Shown here in pieces: positions 37,196 to 45,473 of a DNA stretch of 64,000 bases. A program made the position numbers and the translations under genes. Every line of letters begins with the position of its first letter. Positions within the stretch are counted from its first letter, which is position 1. The DNA is taken from positions 186,001 through 250,000 of the forward strand of contig NZ_JAIWYX010000005.1 of assembly GCF_020251205.1 (NCBI RefSeq), given 5' to 3'. The stretch is from Arthrobacter sp. M4. GTDB lineage: Bacteria; Actinomycetota; Actinomycetes; Actinomycetales; Micrococcaceae. A model generated the notes under the pieces. That model worked only from the letters and a program-made list of their open reading frames with translations, did no database searches and was not told the origin of the DNA.

Positions 37196-37486
37196 ATGAG
37201 CAGCGAAGACTTGGAAGTAAGCGCTCTGGCCATCAATGTCACCATCCCTGAGCCGCTCCGCTGGATGGATACCCGACGAGGCGAGGTCTTCAGGCTGACC
37301 ACGCTCAACGTCCGGTTGCTTCCGGATGGTCACCTCGCGGCGAAGGCGTATGGCAAGCCTGTGGCGGGTGGTCGTGGAACGTACGTCTCGTTCCGCGTCC
37401 CCGACCGGCCCGAACTGGCTGAACTCATCGCCCAGGCTGCCACTCGGGCAGGCGGGATGTGGGCGGCGCATCGTGGCTTGGGCTGA
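37196..37486 (+). CDS. Small hypothetical protein
   Basis: 96 residues starting 18 nt after lldD. Strand-rich core (VTIPEPLRWMDTRRGEVFRLTT, YVSFRVPDRPELAELIAQ); no known motif. Possibly co-transcribed with lldD. Confidence 0.55.
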   Translation: MSSEDLEVSALAINVTIPEPLRWMDTRRGEVFRLTTLNVRLLPDGHLAAKAYGKPVAGGRGTYVSFRVPDRPELAELIAQAATRAGGMWAAHRGLG

Positions 37487-37500
37487 GATTCTTGTTTCAG

Positions 37501-38073
37501 CTACGGTAGGCGGCTCGGGCGGAGGACACTAGGTGTCCCTGCCCGATCAGGGTCCAGGGGCACCGGGCTGAGCAGTACGGCACTTCCGCGGTGAAGCAGG
37601 CCGTCGGACAAGGCCTGGCATCGCATCCCGCCCCGTCCCCGCATGGCCGCGTGTGCTCCTGGCGCCAGCATCTGATCCATCCAGGCGCATGGATGTGCGG
37701 GTCGTCCGCCTTTGAGTCGAACTACCGATCCCTGCGATTCGATGGCGAACTCCTGTCCCAGCAATGGAGCCAGTTGGGCACCCCTGATGACAACGTTTCG
37801 CCTGGTCAGGAGGGGATTGAAGGGCTCGACACCGAGCTCCGCGGCCATGGCTTCGAGGGCTTCCACTGCAATCAGCGTGATGGCGGCGTCCATGTGGGCT
37901 GCCTTGCCGAAGAAGCGATCCCCGACGATCCCCTTGCCTGCCACAACCTCTACCTTCTCCGCGTCCGTGGTGGGCACATCGGCAGCGCCGTCCCGGGTCC
38001 GGCCAAAGTAGGCATGCGCCGGCGAGACCAGCAGATGCAGGATCTCCACGTCATACCTGAAGTTTGGCGTCAT
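37501..38073 (-). CDS. MOSC-domain protein
   Basis: 190 residues. MOSC fold with the single conserved Cys in the PAHPCAWMD motif and the family start IVGDRFFG; also GVEPFNPLLTRRNVVIRG. MOSC domains occur in molybdenum cofactor sulfurases and mARC-type or YiiM-like enzymes and bind Mo-pterin at the Cys. A stand-alone MOSC protein such as this probably handles Moco-dependent reduction or detoxification. Convergent with the small gene behind lldD. Confidence 0.82.
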   Translation of the reverse strand: MTPNFRYDVEILHLLVSPAHAYFGRTRDGAADVPTTDAEKVEVVAGKGIVGDRFFGKAAHMDAAITLIAVEALEAMAAELGVEPFNPLLTRRNVVIRGAQLAPLLGQEFAIESQGSVVRLKGGRPAHPCAWMDQMLAPGAHAAMRGRGGMRCQALSDGLLHRGSAVLLSPVPLDPDRAGTPSVLRPSRLP

Positions 38074-38169
38074 GTCTCCACGCTAAACCCATCGGGCACG
38101 GACCAGGCCCTGCAAGGCGGGCATCGGGAGAAAAATGCTTGACGGATCCTGCGAAGCCGGTCCATAGTT

Positions 38170-38181
38170 ATCGTATACGAT
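38170..38181. promoter_or_regulatory. Palindromic operator of the homoprotocatechuate cluster
   Basis: ATCGTATACGAT, perfect 12-bp palindrome followed by a third related half-site TCGTAC, 27 bases before the FAH-RraA start. It matches the usual TATAC-centred sites of FCD/VanR-type GntR regulators; the GntR gene at 39793 is the obvious binder. Confidence 0.75.
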
Positions 38182-38207
38182 TTCGTACTCGATGAAGTGG
38201 AGGCGCT

Positions 38208-39800
38208 GTGACCGAGCAGTCGAACGCGGTGCAGTCGAACGCCGGGCAGTCGAACGCCGGGCAGTTGAACGCCGGGCAGTTGAACGCCGGGCCGGGCAAG
38301 ACTTCCCAAGGCAACCCAGACCAACTCAGCCAGGAATGCCTGGACCGCGCGCGCAAAGTCATCGCAGTGCACATCAACTACCCCAGCCGGGCGGCACAGC
38401 GGGGAAGGACCCCGGAGCTGCCGTCGTATTTCCTCAAGCCGGCTTCGTCCCTGGCCCTCGGGTCCCAGGATGCGCCGGGCACCGTGGAACGTCCGGCAGG
38501 ATGCGAATTGCTTGGCTACGAGGGCGAAGTCGCGTTGATCATCGGCAAGCCTGCCCGGCGCGTGAGCCTCGAAGATGCGTGGAGCCACGTCGAATGGATC
38601 ACTGCCAGCAATGATCTGGGCGTCTACGACCTTCGCTATGCGGACAAGGGCTCCAACCTCCGTTCCAAGGGCGGCGACGGCTTCACTCCTGTGGGACCCG
38701 GACTTATCCGCGCGGACGCCGTCGACCCAGCCAAGCTGCGGATCCGCACCTGGCACAACGGCGTAGTGGTCCAGGACGACACCACCGAAGACCTGCTCTT
38801 CCCGTTCCCCCAGCTCGTCGCCGACCTCTCGCAACTGCTCACGCTCGAGGATGGCGACATCATCCTGACCGGCACCCCGGCCGGTGCGTCCGTCGCCAAC
38901 CCAGGTGACGTCGTCGAGGTTGAAGTCAGCGCCGGCGCCGTCAGCACCGGCCGCTTGGTCACCAAAGTGACGGAAGGTTCGACGCCGTTCGCCGACTTTG
39001 GTGCCCGGCCGAAGGTTGACGACACGCAGCGGGAAGAGGCCTGGGGCTCGCGTGAGGCGGCTGGCCTGCCTGCTACCAAGACCCCTGGGCTTGCGCCGGA
39101 ACTGAAGAAGAAGCTCGAAAGCGTCGCCACGGCCACTCTTTCTTCGCAGATGCGCAAGCGCGGCCTGAACAATGTGAGCATCGACGGCCTGGAGGCTACC
39201 CGTCCGGATCGCCGCGTTGTCGGGTTGGCCAGGACGCTGCGTTATGTGCCCAACCGCGAAGACCTGTTCAAGACGCACGGCGGCGGATTCAATGCCCAGA
39301 AGCGCGCCATCGATTCCGTGAACGAGGGCGAGATCCTGGTGATGGAGGCGCGCGGGGAGAAAGGCACCGGCACTGTCGGTGACATCCTGGCCCTGCGCGC
39401 CCAGGTTCGCGGCGCCGCGGCCATCATCACCGACGGCGGGGTCCGCGATTTCACGGCTGTCGCGAACCTCGACTTGCCCACGTACTACGCCAACCCGCAC
39501 CCCGCCGTGCTGGGCCGCCGGCATATCCCGTGGGACACAGACATCACTATTGCCTGCGGCGGCACCACAGTGCAGCCGGGGGACATCATTGTGGCCGACG
39601 CCGACGGCATCCTGGTGATCCCACCGATCATCGCCGAGGAACTGGTGGATGAATGCATCCAGCAGGAAAAGGAAGAGGCGTTCATCTTCGAGATGGTCCA
39701 GCAGGGCAACAGCGTTGACGGCCTGTACCCCATGAATGCCACGTGGCGGGCCCGGTATCAGGAGTGGGAAGCAACCCGGAAGGAGACCGAAGGTGACTGA
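38208..39800 (+). CDS. FAH-family hydrolase/isomerase fused to RraA-family aldolase/decarboxylase
   Basis: 530 residues from GTG 38208. Residues 4-28 are five near-identical QSNAG/QLNAG repeats. Residues about 45-265 form a fumarylacetoacetate hydrolase domain (GYEGEVALIIGKPARR metal-binding Glu pair, ASNDLGVYDLRYADKG, LTGTPAGA). Residues about 300-500 form an RraA domain (GTVGDILALRAQVRGAAAIITDGGVRDF with the metal-binding Asp). In the classical homoprotocatechuate route HpaG is a double FAH protein doing decarboxylation and isomerisation. Here the second FAH half is replaced by RraA, a fold known for class II pyruvate aldolases with decarboxylase activity. It opens the hpa operon; ends 8 nt into the GntR gene. 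Confidence 0.85.
   Translation: MTEQSNAVQSNAGQSNAGQLNAGQLNAGPGKTSQGNPDQLSQECLDRARKVIAVHINYPSRAAQRGRTPELPSYFLKPASSLALGSQDAPGTVERPAGCELLGYEGEVALIIGKPARRVSLEDAWSHVEWITASNDLGVYDLRYADKGSNLRSKGGDGFTPVGPGLIRADAVDPAKLRIRTWHNGVVVQDDTTEDLLFPFPQLVADLSQLLTLEDGDIILTGTPAGASVANPGDVVEVEVSAGAVSTGRLVTKVTEGSTPFADFGARPKVDDTQREEAWGSREAAGLPATKTPGLAPELKKKLESVATATLSSQMRKRGLNNVSIDGLEATRPDRRVVGLARTLRYVPNREDLFKTHGGGFNAQKRAIDSVNEGEILVMEARGEKGTGTVGDILALRAQVRGAAAIITDGGVRDFTAVANLDLPTYYANPHPAVLGRRHIPWDTDITIACGGTTVQPGDIIVADADGILVIPPIIAEELVDECIQQEKEEAFIFEMVQQGNSVDGLYPMNATWRARYQEWEATRKETEGD
38217..38291 (+). repeat. Five 15-bp tandem repeats in the coding start
   Basis: Units CAGTCGAACGCCGGG / CAGTTGAACGCCGGG, 15 bp, five copies (first one variant). 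They encode the repeated five-residue N-terminus of the FAH-RraA protein and keep the frame whatever the copy number. Confidence 0.9.
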
Positions 39801-40461
39801 AACCGCCGTCGAGATTAAGGCCGGCAGCAAATCCGAGCAGGCCTACGCGGCCGTTAAAGCGCGAATTGTGGAGGGGACCTACACTCCCGGCTACCGGCTG
39901 GTGCTCGCGAAAATCGCTGAGGACCTGGGCTTCAGCGTGGTGCCGGTGCGTGAAGCGATTCGGCGGCTCGAAGCCGAGGGCTTGGTGAAATTCGAACGGA
40001 ACGTCGGTGCCACCGTGTCCGGGATCGACCCCACCGAGTACCTCTACACCATGCAGACGTTGAGCATCGTGGAGGGCGCGGCCACCGCCCTGTCGGCCCC
40101 GCTGATCGGTGGTGCCGACATCGCGCGGGCACGTGCCGTGAACCAGGAGATGCGTGAGTGCTTGGAGCACTTCGACCCCGTCCGGTTTACGCAGCTGAAC
40201 CAGGACTTCCACAGCGTCTTGTTCGAGCACTGCCCCAATCCGCACATCCTGGACCTCGTGCATCGTGGCTGGAACCGGCTCGCCTCGCTGCGGTCTTCTA
40301 CGTTCCGTTTTGTTCCCGGCCGTGCCAAAGAGTCCGTTGAAGAACACGAAGCACTGTTGCAGCTCATCGAGAACAACGCTGACGCTGACGAGATCGAGAA
40401 AGCGGCCCGGCGCCACCGCAGCGCCACCCTTGATGCCTATCTGGCCCAAACCAAGCACTAA
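39793..40461 (+). CDS. GntR-family (FCD) regulator of the homoprotocatechuate cluster
   Basis: 222 residues from GTG 39793, overlapping the FAH-RraA stop; AGGAG lies upstream. Winged helix AYAAVKARIVEGTYTPGYRLV ... GFSVVPVREAIRRLEAEGLV, then an FCD domain (LNQDFHSVLFEHCPN, VEEHEALLQLIENN). It sits inside the operon, so it is probably an autoregulated repressor acting at the palindrome 38170-38181 and induced by a pathway acid. Confidence 0.88.
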   Translation: MTETAVEIKAGSKSEQAYAAVKARIVEGTYTPGYRLVLAKIAEDLGFSVVPVREAIRRLEAEGLVKFERNVGATVSGIDPTEYLYTMQTLSIVEGAATALSAPLIGGADIARARAVNQEMRECLEHFDPVRFTQLNQDFHSVLFEHCPNPHILDLVHRGWNRLASLRSSTFRFVPGRAKESVEEHEALLQLIENNADADEIEKAARRHRSATLDAYLAQTKH

Positions 40462-40500
40462 AGCCAGACCAACTACCAATTACAAGTTAGGACTTCAGCG

Positions 40501-42042
40501 ATGACGACCTCAGTAGAAACCACCAAGCACTACGTTCCTGAAAATCTGCCCACGCATATCCAGCACTTCATCGATGGCAAATTCGTTGACTCGATCAGCG
40601 GGAAGACTTTTGATGTCCTCGACCCGGTGTCCAACCAGAATTACGCCACGGCTGCAGCCGCGCAGACAGAAGACGTCGACCTAGCTGTCGCGGCGGCCAA
40701 GCGTGCTTTCAAGGAAGGCCCGTGGTCAAAGATGCTGCCGCGCGAACGCTCGCGCGTGCTGCACAAGATCGCCGATATCGTCGAGTCCCGCGATGACGAA
40801 CTCGCCCTTCTCGAGAGCTTCGACTCCGGCCTCCCCATCACCCAGGCCAAGGGGCAGGCCCGCCGCGCTGCCGAGAACTTCCGCTTCTTTGCCGACCTCA
40901 TCGTTTCCCAAGAGGACAACGCGTTCAAGGTGCCCGGCCGCCAGCTCAACTACGTGAATCGCAAGCCGATCGGCGTCGCCGCCCTCATCACGCCGTGGAA
41001 CGTCCCCTTTATGCAGGAGTCGTGGAAGCTGGCCCCGGCAATAGCGACAGGCAACACCGTCGTCATGAAGCCGGCCAGCTACACCCCGCTCTCCGCTGTG
41101 CTCTGGCCTGAAATCTTCCGCGAGGCAGGCTTGCCTGACGGTGTTTTCAATCTGATCTTCGGGTCCGGCAGCGTTGCGGGCGACTACCTCGTCAAGCACC
41201 CCGACGTTCCGATCATCTCATTCACCGGTGACAGCTCCACCGGTGCCACCATCTCGACCGCAGCGGCCCCGCAGTTCAAAAGCCTCTCGCTCGAACTCGG
41301 CGGTAAGAGCCCAGCCGTTGTCTTCGCCGACGCCGACATCGAGGCCGCCCTCGACGCCACGGTCTTTGGCGTGTTCAGCCTGAACGGTGAGCGTTGCACT
41401 GCCGGCAGCCGTGTCCTGGTGCACCGCGACATCTACGACGACTTCGTGACGCGCTTCGCCGAGCGCGCGAAGAACATCGTGGTTGGCATTCCGAGCGACC
41501 CCGGCACTGAGGTCGGCTCCCTCGTGCACCCGAACCACTTCGACAAGGTCATGAGTTACATCGAAATCGGCAAGACTGAGGGTCGCCTCCTTGCCGGCGG
41601 CGGCCGCGCCGAGGGCTTCCCCACGGGCAACTACATTGCACCCACAGTCTTCGCTGACGTTGCACCCGACGCACGGATCTTCCAGGAGGAGATCTTCGGA
41701 CCCGTTGTCGCGATCACCTCCTTCGACACCGACGAAGAAGCACTCGAGCTCGCGAACAACACGAAATACGGCCTTGCCGCATACGTATGGACCACCAACC
41801 TAAAGCGCGCGCACAACTTTGCACACGCCATTGAGTCCGGCATGGTGTGGCTCAACTCCAACAACGTCCGCGACCTGCGCACGCCGTTCGGCGGCGTTAA
41901 GGCCTCCGGCCTGGGGCGCGAAGGCGGCTACCGGTCGGTCGACTTCTACACCACTCAGCAATCGGTGCAGATCACCCTCAACGAGGCCCACTCGCCTAAG
42001 TTCGGCAACGTCAAGGATGCAGCCGAAACCAGCGACAGCTAA
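40501..42042 (+). CDS. hpaE: 5-carboxymethyl-2-hydroxymuconate semialdehyde dehydrogenase
   Basis: 513 residues. Aldehyde dehydrogenase superfamily: cofactor part ALITPWNVPFMQES and FTGDSSTGATI, catalytic Glu in LELGGKSPAVVF and catalytic Cys in NGERCTAGSRV. It oxidises the ring-cleavage aldehyde of homoprotocatechuate to the dicarboxylate with NAD. The assignment to HpaE rather than another ALDH rests on its place between the GntR gene and hpaD. Confidence 0.9.
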   Translation: MTTSVETTKHYVPENLPTHIQHFIDGKFVDSISGKTFDVLDPVSNQNYATAAAAQTEDVDLAVAAAKRAFKEGPWSKMLPRERSRVLHKIADIVESRDDELALLESFDSGLPITQAKGQARRAAENFRFFADLIVSQEDNAFKVPGRQLNYVNRKPIGVAALITPWNVPFMQESWKLAPAIATGNTVVMKPASYTPLSAVLWPEIFREAGLPDGVFNLIFGSGSVAGDYLVKHPDVPIISFTGDSSTGATISTAAAPQFKSLSLELGGKSPAVVFADADIEAALDATVFGVFSLNGERCTAGSRVLVHRDIYDDFVTRFAERAKNIVVGIPSDPGTEVGSLVHPNHFDKVMSYIEIGKTEGRLLAGGGRAEGFPTGNYIAPTVFADVAPDARIFQEEIFGPVVAITSFDTDEEALELANNTKYGLAAYVWTTNLKRAHNFAHAIESGMVWLNSNNVRDLRTPFGGVKASGLGREGGYRSVDFYTTQQSVQITLNEAHSPKFGNVKDAAETSDS

Positions 42043-42079
42043 ATCTTCCCCAAACCCTTTCAACGAAGAGAGAAACCCC

Positions 42080-43189
42080 ATGAACGCCCAAGCCTCATCC
42101 AACAACGTCATTCCCAAGCCTTCCGTGCCGGCTCCGGACATTGTCCGCTGCGCCTACCTTGAACTCGTGGTCACGGACCTGGCCAAGTCCCGCGCGTTCT
42201 ACGTGGACCTGCTGGGCCTGCATGTGACCGAAGAGGACGAGAACACTATTTACCTGCGCTCCTTCGAGGAGTTCATCCACCACAACCTGGTACTCCGCAA
42301 GGGTCCCGTTGCCGCGGCCGCCGCGTTCGCCTACCGCGTCCGCACCCCAGAGGACGTGGATGCTGCAGAGGCGTACTACAAGGAACTCGGCTGCCGGGTG
42401 GAACGCCGCAAGGAAGGCTTCACCAAGGGCGTGGGCGACTCCGTGCGCGTCGAGGACCCGCTGGGGTTCCCGTACGAGTTCTTCTACGAGGTGGAGCACG
42501 TTGAGCGCCTCACCCAGCGCTACGATCTGTACTCCGCCGGGGAACTGGTCCGCCTTGACCACTTCAACCAGGTCACCCCGGACGTCCCGCGCGGCCGCAA
42601 GTACCTGGAGGACCTGGGCTTCCGCGTCTCCGAGGACATCAAGGACTCCGATGGCGTCACCTACGCAGCCTGGATGCACCGCAAGCAGACTGTGCACGAC
42701 ACTGCACTCACCGGTGGCAACGGACCCCGCCTCCACCACATCGCGTTCTCCACGCATGAGAAGCACAACATCATCCAGATCTGCGACAAGATGGGTGCCC
42801 TGCGCATCTCCGACCGGATCGAGCGCGGCCCCGGCCGGCACGGCGTGTCCAACGCCTTCTACCTCTACATCCTGGACCCGGACGGGCACCGCATCGAGAT
42901 CTACACCCAGGACTACTACACCGGCGACCCGGACAACCCGACCGTCACGTGGGACGTGCACGACAACCAGCGCCGTGACTGGTGGGGCAACCCCGTGGTC
43001 CCGTCCTGGTACACGGAAGCCTCACTAGTCCTGGATCTGGACGGCAACCCGCAACCGGTGATCGAGCGCACGGAATCGTCCGAAATGGCCGTCACCGTGG
43101 GCGCGGACGGTTTCAGCTACACGCGCAAGCCAGAAGACAGCGGTGAGGCTGCCGCCGTCGAGGGTTTCAAGCTCGGCGCCCAGGTCTAA
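42080..43189 (+). CDS. hpaD: 3,4-Dihydroxyphenylacetate 2,3-dioxygenase (extradiol)
   Basis: 369 residues from ATG 42080. Type I extradiol dioxygenase with two vicinal-oxygen-chelate halves. Metal ligands are His161 (RLDHFNQVTP), His220 (RLHHIAFSTH) and Glu273 (GHRIEIYTQDY), the same spacing (+6) as His155, His214 and Glu267 of the Arthrobacter homoprotocatechuate dioxygenase MndD, which uses Mn(II). It opens the ring of homoprotocatechuate next to the diol. Preceded by AGAGAG and 37 nt from hpaE. Confidence 0.93.
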   Translation: MNAQASSNNVIPKPSVPAPDIVRCAYLELVVTDLAKSRAFYVDLLGLHVTEEDENTIYLRSFEEFIHHNLVLRKGPVAAAAAFAYRVRTPEDVDAAEAYYKELGCRVERRKEGFTKGVGDSVRVEDPLGFPYEFFYEVEHVERLTQRYDLYSAGELVRLDHFNQVTPDVPRGRKYLEDLGFRVSEDIKDSDGVTYAAWMHRKQTVHDTALTGGNGPRLHHIAFSTHEKHNIIQICDKMGALRISDRIERGPGRHGVSNAFYLYILDPDGHRIEIYTQDYYTGDPDNPTVTWDVHDNQRRDWWGNPVVPSWYTEASLVLDLDGNPQPVIERTESSEMAVTVGADGFSYTRKPEDSGEAAAVEGFKLGAQV

Positions 43190-43193
43190 GACG

Positions 43194-43979
43194 ATGTTGG
43201 ACGCGAAAACCATCGAGGCCATCGCGGACGAACTCGTGGAAGCGGGACGGAACCGCAAACCCGTCCCGCGCCTGACCGTCCGGTATCCGGAGATGACCGT
43301 GGAGGATTCGTACGCGGTGCAGCAGCTGTGGCGCCGCCGGAACGAGGAAGCCGGGCGGACGCTGGTGGGCCGCAAGATCGGGCTCACGTCCAAGGCGATG
43401 CAGGCCGCTACCGGAATCACTGAGCCAGACTACGGCGCGATCTTCGACGACATGGTGCTGGAAACCGGCTGCTCCGTGCAGTGGGACCGGTACACCCACC
43501 CACGGGTTGAGGTGGAGCTGGCGTTCGTGCTCAAGGAAGGCCTGAAGGGCCCGGGCGTGGGTCTCATGGATGTCCTGAACGCCACCGACTACGTGGTTCC
43601 GGCCCTCGAGATCCTGGATTCCCGGATCGAAATGGAGGGCCGGACCATCGTGGACACCATTGCCGACAACGCGGCGATGGGCGCCATGGTGGTGGGCGGC
43701 CGTCCGGTGCGGCCCGACGCCGTCGACCTTCGCTGGGTTTCGGCGATCCTCTACAAGAACCAAACCGTGGAGGAAACCGGTGTTGCCGCCGGTGTGCTGG
43801 ACCATCCGGCCAACGGCGTGCACTGGCTTGCCAACAAGATTGCGGCCCACGGGGACTCCCTGAAAGCCGGCGATATCATCCTGGCAGGCTCCTTCACTCG
43901 TCCGATGTGGGTGTACAAAGGGGATACCGTGCACGCCGACTACGGACCGCTGGGAGTCATCACATGCCGATTCGAGTAG
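43194..43979 (+). CDS. hpaH: 2-Oxo-hept-3-ene-1,7-dioate hydratase
   Basis: 261 residues from ATG 43194, 4 nt after hpaD. FAH-like hydratase family: metal-binding Glu residues in THPRVEVELAFVLKEG and VPALEILDSRI, plus GRKIGLTSKAMQ, VVGGRPVRP and the C-terminal AGSFTRPMWV. It adds water to the oxo-heptenedioate to make 4-hydroxy-2-oxoheptanedioate. Its last 16 nt overlap hpaI. Confidence 0.92.
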   Translation: MLDAKTIEAIADELVEAGRNRKPVPRLTVRYPEMTVEDSYAVQQLWRRRNEEAGRTLVGRKIGLTSKAMQAATGITEPDYGAIFDDMVLETGCSVQWDRYTHPRVEVELAFVLKEGLKGPGVGLMDVLNATDYVVPALEILDSRIEMEGRTIVDTIADNAAMGAMVVGGRPVRPDAVDLRWVSAILYKNQTVEETGVAAGVLDHPANGVHWLANKIAAHGDSLKAGDIILAGSFTRPMWVYKGDTVHADYGPLGVITCRFE

Positions 43980-44773
43980 ACCCGGAACGCACGTTCAAGC
44001 AGGCCCTGGCGGCAGCGGACCGGCCCCTCGCCGGGATGTGGGTGTGCTCCGGCAGCCCGCTGATCGCTGAGCTCTGCGCCGGGGCCGGCTTGGACTGGAT
44101 TCTTATCGACGCCGAACACAGCCCCAACGGGCTTGAATCGATCCTCGCGCAGCTGCAGGCGGTGCACGGCTACCCAGTTGACGTGATGGTCCGGCCGCCG
44201 TTCAACGACACAGTGTTGATCAAGCAGTATCTGGACCTCGGCGCCCAGAACCTGTTGATTCCCATGGTGAATTCCCGCTTGGAAGCCCAGGCCGCAGTCG
44301 CCGCAGTGCGGTACCCGCCGCACGGCGTCCGCGGTGTCGGCTCATCCCTTGCCCGCGCCTCGCGCTGGAACCGGATCCCGGACTACCTCGCCCGCGCCTC
44401 CGATACGGTCAGCGTCACCGTGCAGATCGAGTCGACGGCGGCCGTTGAGGCCGTGGAGGAAATCCTCGCGGTCGACGGCGTCGACGCCGTCTTCGTGGGC
44501 CCGTCGGACCTCGCCGCGTCAATGGGCTACCTCGGCGAGCAGGAGCACCCCGAGGTGCGTGCCGCCGTCGAACGCTGCATTGCCGCCGCCCATTCGGCGG
44601 GCAAACCGGCGGGCGTCAACGCCTTCAACGAGGCCACTGCCCGTGCCTATATCGACGCCGGAGCATCGTTTGTGCTGGTCGGTGCCGACGTCGCCCTACT
44701 GGCCCGCGCGACGGAAAAACTGGCCGACACCTACATCAAAACCGACGCCGACCGCCCGGCCAGCAGCTACTAA
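43964..44773 (+). CDS. hpaI: 4-Hydroxy-2-oxoheptanedioate aldolase
   Basis: 269 residues from ATG 43964. Class II HpcH/HpaI aldolase: ILIDAEHSPNGLES, MVRPPFNDTVLIKQYLDLGAQNLLIP, metal-binding Glu in VQIESTAAVEAVEEI and Asp in VGPSDLAASMG. It splits its substrate to pyruvate and succinate semialdehyde, ending the pathway; the semialdehyde dehydrogenase is not in the window. A hairpin follows 18 nt downstream. Confidence 0.92.
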   Translation: MPIRVDPERTFKQALAAADRPLAGMWVCSGSPLIAELCAGAGLDWILIDAEHSPNGLESILAQLQAVHGYPVDVMVRPPFNDTVLIKQYLDLGAQNLLIPMVNSRLEAQAAVAAVRYPPHGVRGVGSSLARASRWNRIPDYLARASDTVSVTVQIESTAAVEAVEEILAVDGVDAVFVGPSDLAASMGYLGEQEHPEVRAAVERCIAAAHSAGKPAGVNAFNEATARAYIDAGASFVLVGADVALLARATEKLADTYIKTDADRPASSY

Positions 44774-44790
44774 CCGAGTTGTGGCTGGCG

Positions 44791-44813
44791 GCCGTCACGA
44801 CCCTTGTGACGGC
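44791..44813 (+). terminator. Terminator of the hpa operon
   Basis: GCCGTCAC-GACCCTT-GTGACGGC, perfect 8-bp stem right after hpaI. It separates hpaI from the transporter/hydroxylase pair. Confidence 0.7.
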
Positions 44814-44930
44814 GGAGCCATCAGCGGTTAGCCCACGGACTTATCGACACAAACAGGGCCAGGATTTGGTCGTCACTAGCCCGCATGGCTGGCTTCGTAA
44901 TCCGATGGCGGTAGCAGGCCTTCGCGCTAA

Positions 44931-45161
44931 TTAGCCGACTGGGTGGCCGTGGGAGCAGACCACCTCGCCGGGAGCGACCTCGTGACCCTGGATACAAGTT
45001 CTTTGTGGGGCAAGGGGCTGGTCGTGGTGGGACCAGAACAGGCTGCTCGCACCTCCCGTGACGCCAGCGTCCTCACGTTTTAGCCACTCACCAAAATGCT
45101 GATGACGGGGTTTGCCGGCGTCGCGTGACTCGTGCCGGTGAGCGAATGGGTTCTTGACCAT
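44931..45161 (-). CDS. Small zinc-ribbon-like protein
   Basis: 76 residues on the minus strand in an otherwise gene-free 700-bp gap. The C-terminus has C-x2-G-H-x8-C-x2-G-H (TCIQGHEVAPGEVVCSHGHPVG), a likely zinc knuckle; the N-terminal part is His/Arg-rich (NPFAHRHESRDAGKPRHQHFGEWL). ATG with an AAAGGT-like site. Function unknown; such small ribbons may bind nucleic acid or a partner protein. Confidence 0.6.
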   Translation of the reverse strand: MVKNPFAHRHESRDAGKPRHQHFGEWLKREDAGVTGGASSLFWSHHDQPLAPQRTCIQGHEVAPGEVVCSHGHPVG

Positions 45162-45473
45162 GGTGTCCCGTGACCTTTTCTGGTGCCGTCGCTGCGTCGT
45201 GGCAAATGGCGCGGCACAAAGAGTTTAGATCTCTCTGCCAGCCCCTACAACGGCAGGGCTGAATGAACAGCTTGTGCTGCAGGACACAGTCCCCTACATT
45301 TAACGTGTGTTCTTTATTAGAATCTCAAATTCTATTATCGAACAAGAGGGCGATCCATCCATTCCGATCCATCCAGTCCTTCAAGCTTTCTGGCGCGGAG
45401 CCCGGCCGGGACCCCCGCCCTCAGAACAACCCCCGAACAACCCCCAGAACACCCCAGAACAACGGAGTTCGAA
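45162..45473. promoter_or_regulatory. Leader/promoter region of the transporter-hydroxylase pair
   Basis: About 310 bases. It contains an AT-rich inverted repeat TAGAAT-CTCAA-ATTCTA (45318-45334), a direct repeat CGATCCATCC (45351-45360 and 45365-45374) and a C/A-rich leader with repeated CCCCAGAACA-like units (45420-45465). GGAG lies 8 nt before the ATG at 45474. The direct repeats suggest an activator site; no dedicated regulator gene is adjacent. Confidence 0.5.
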
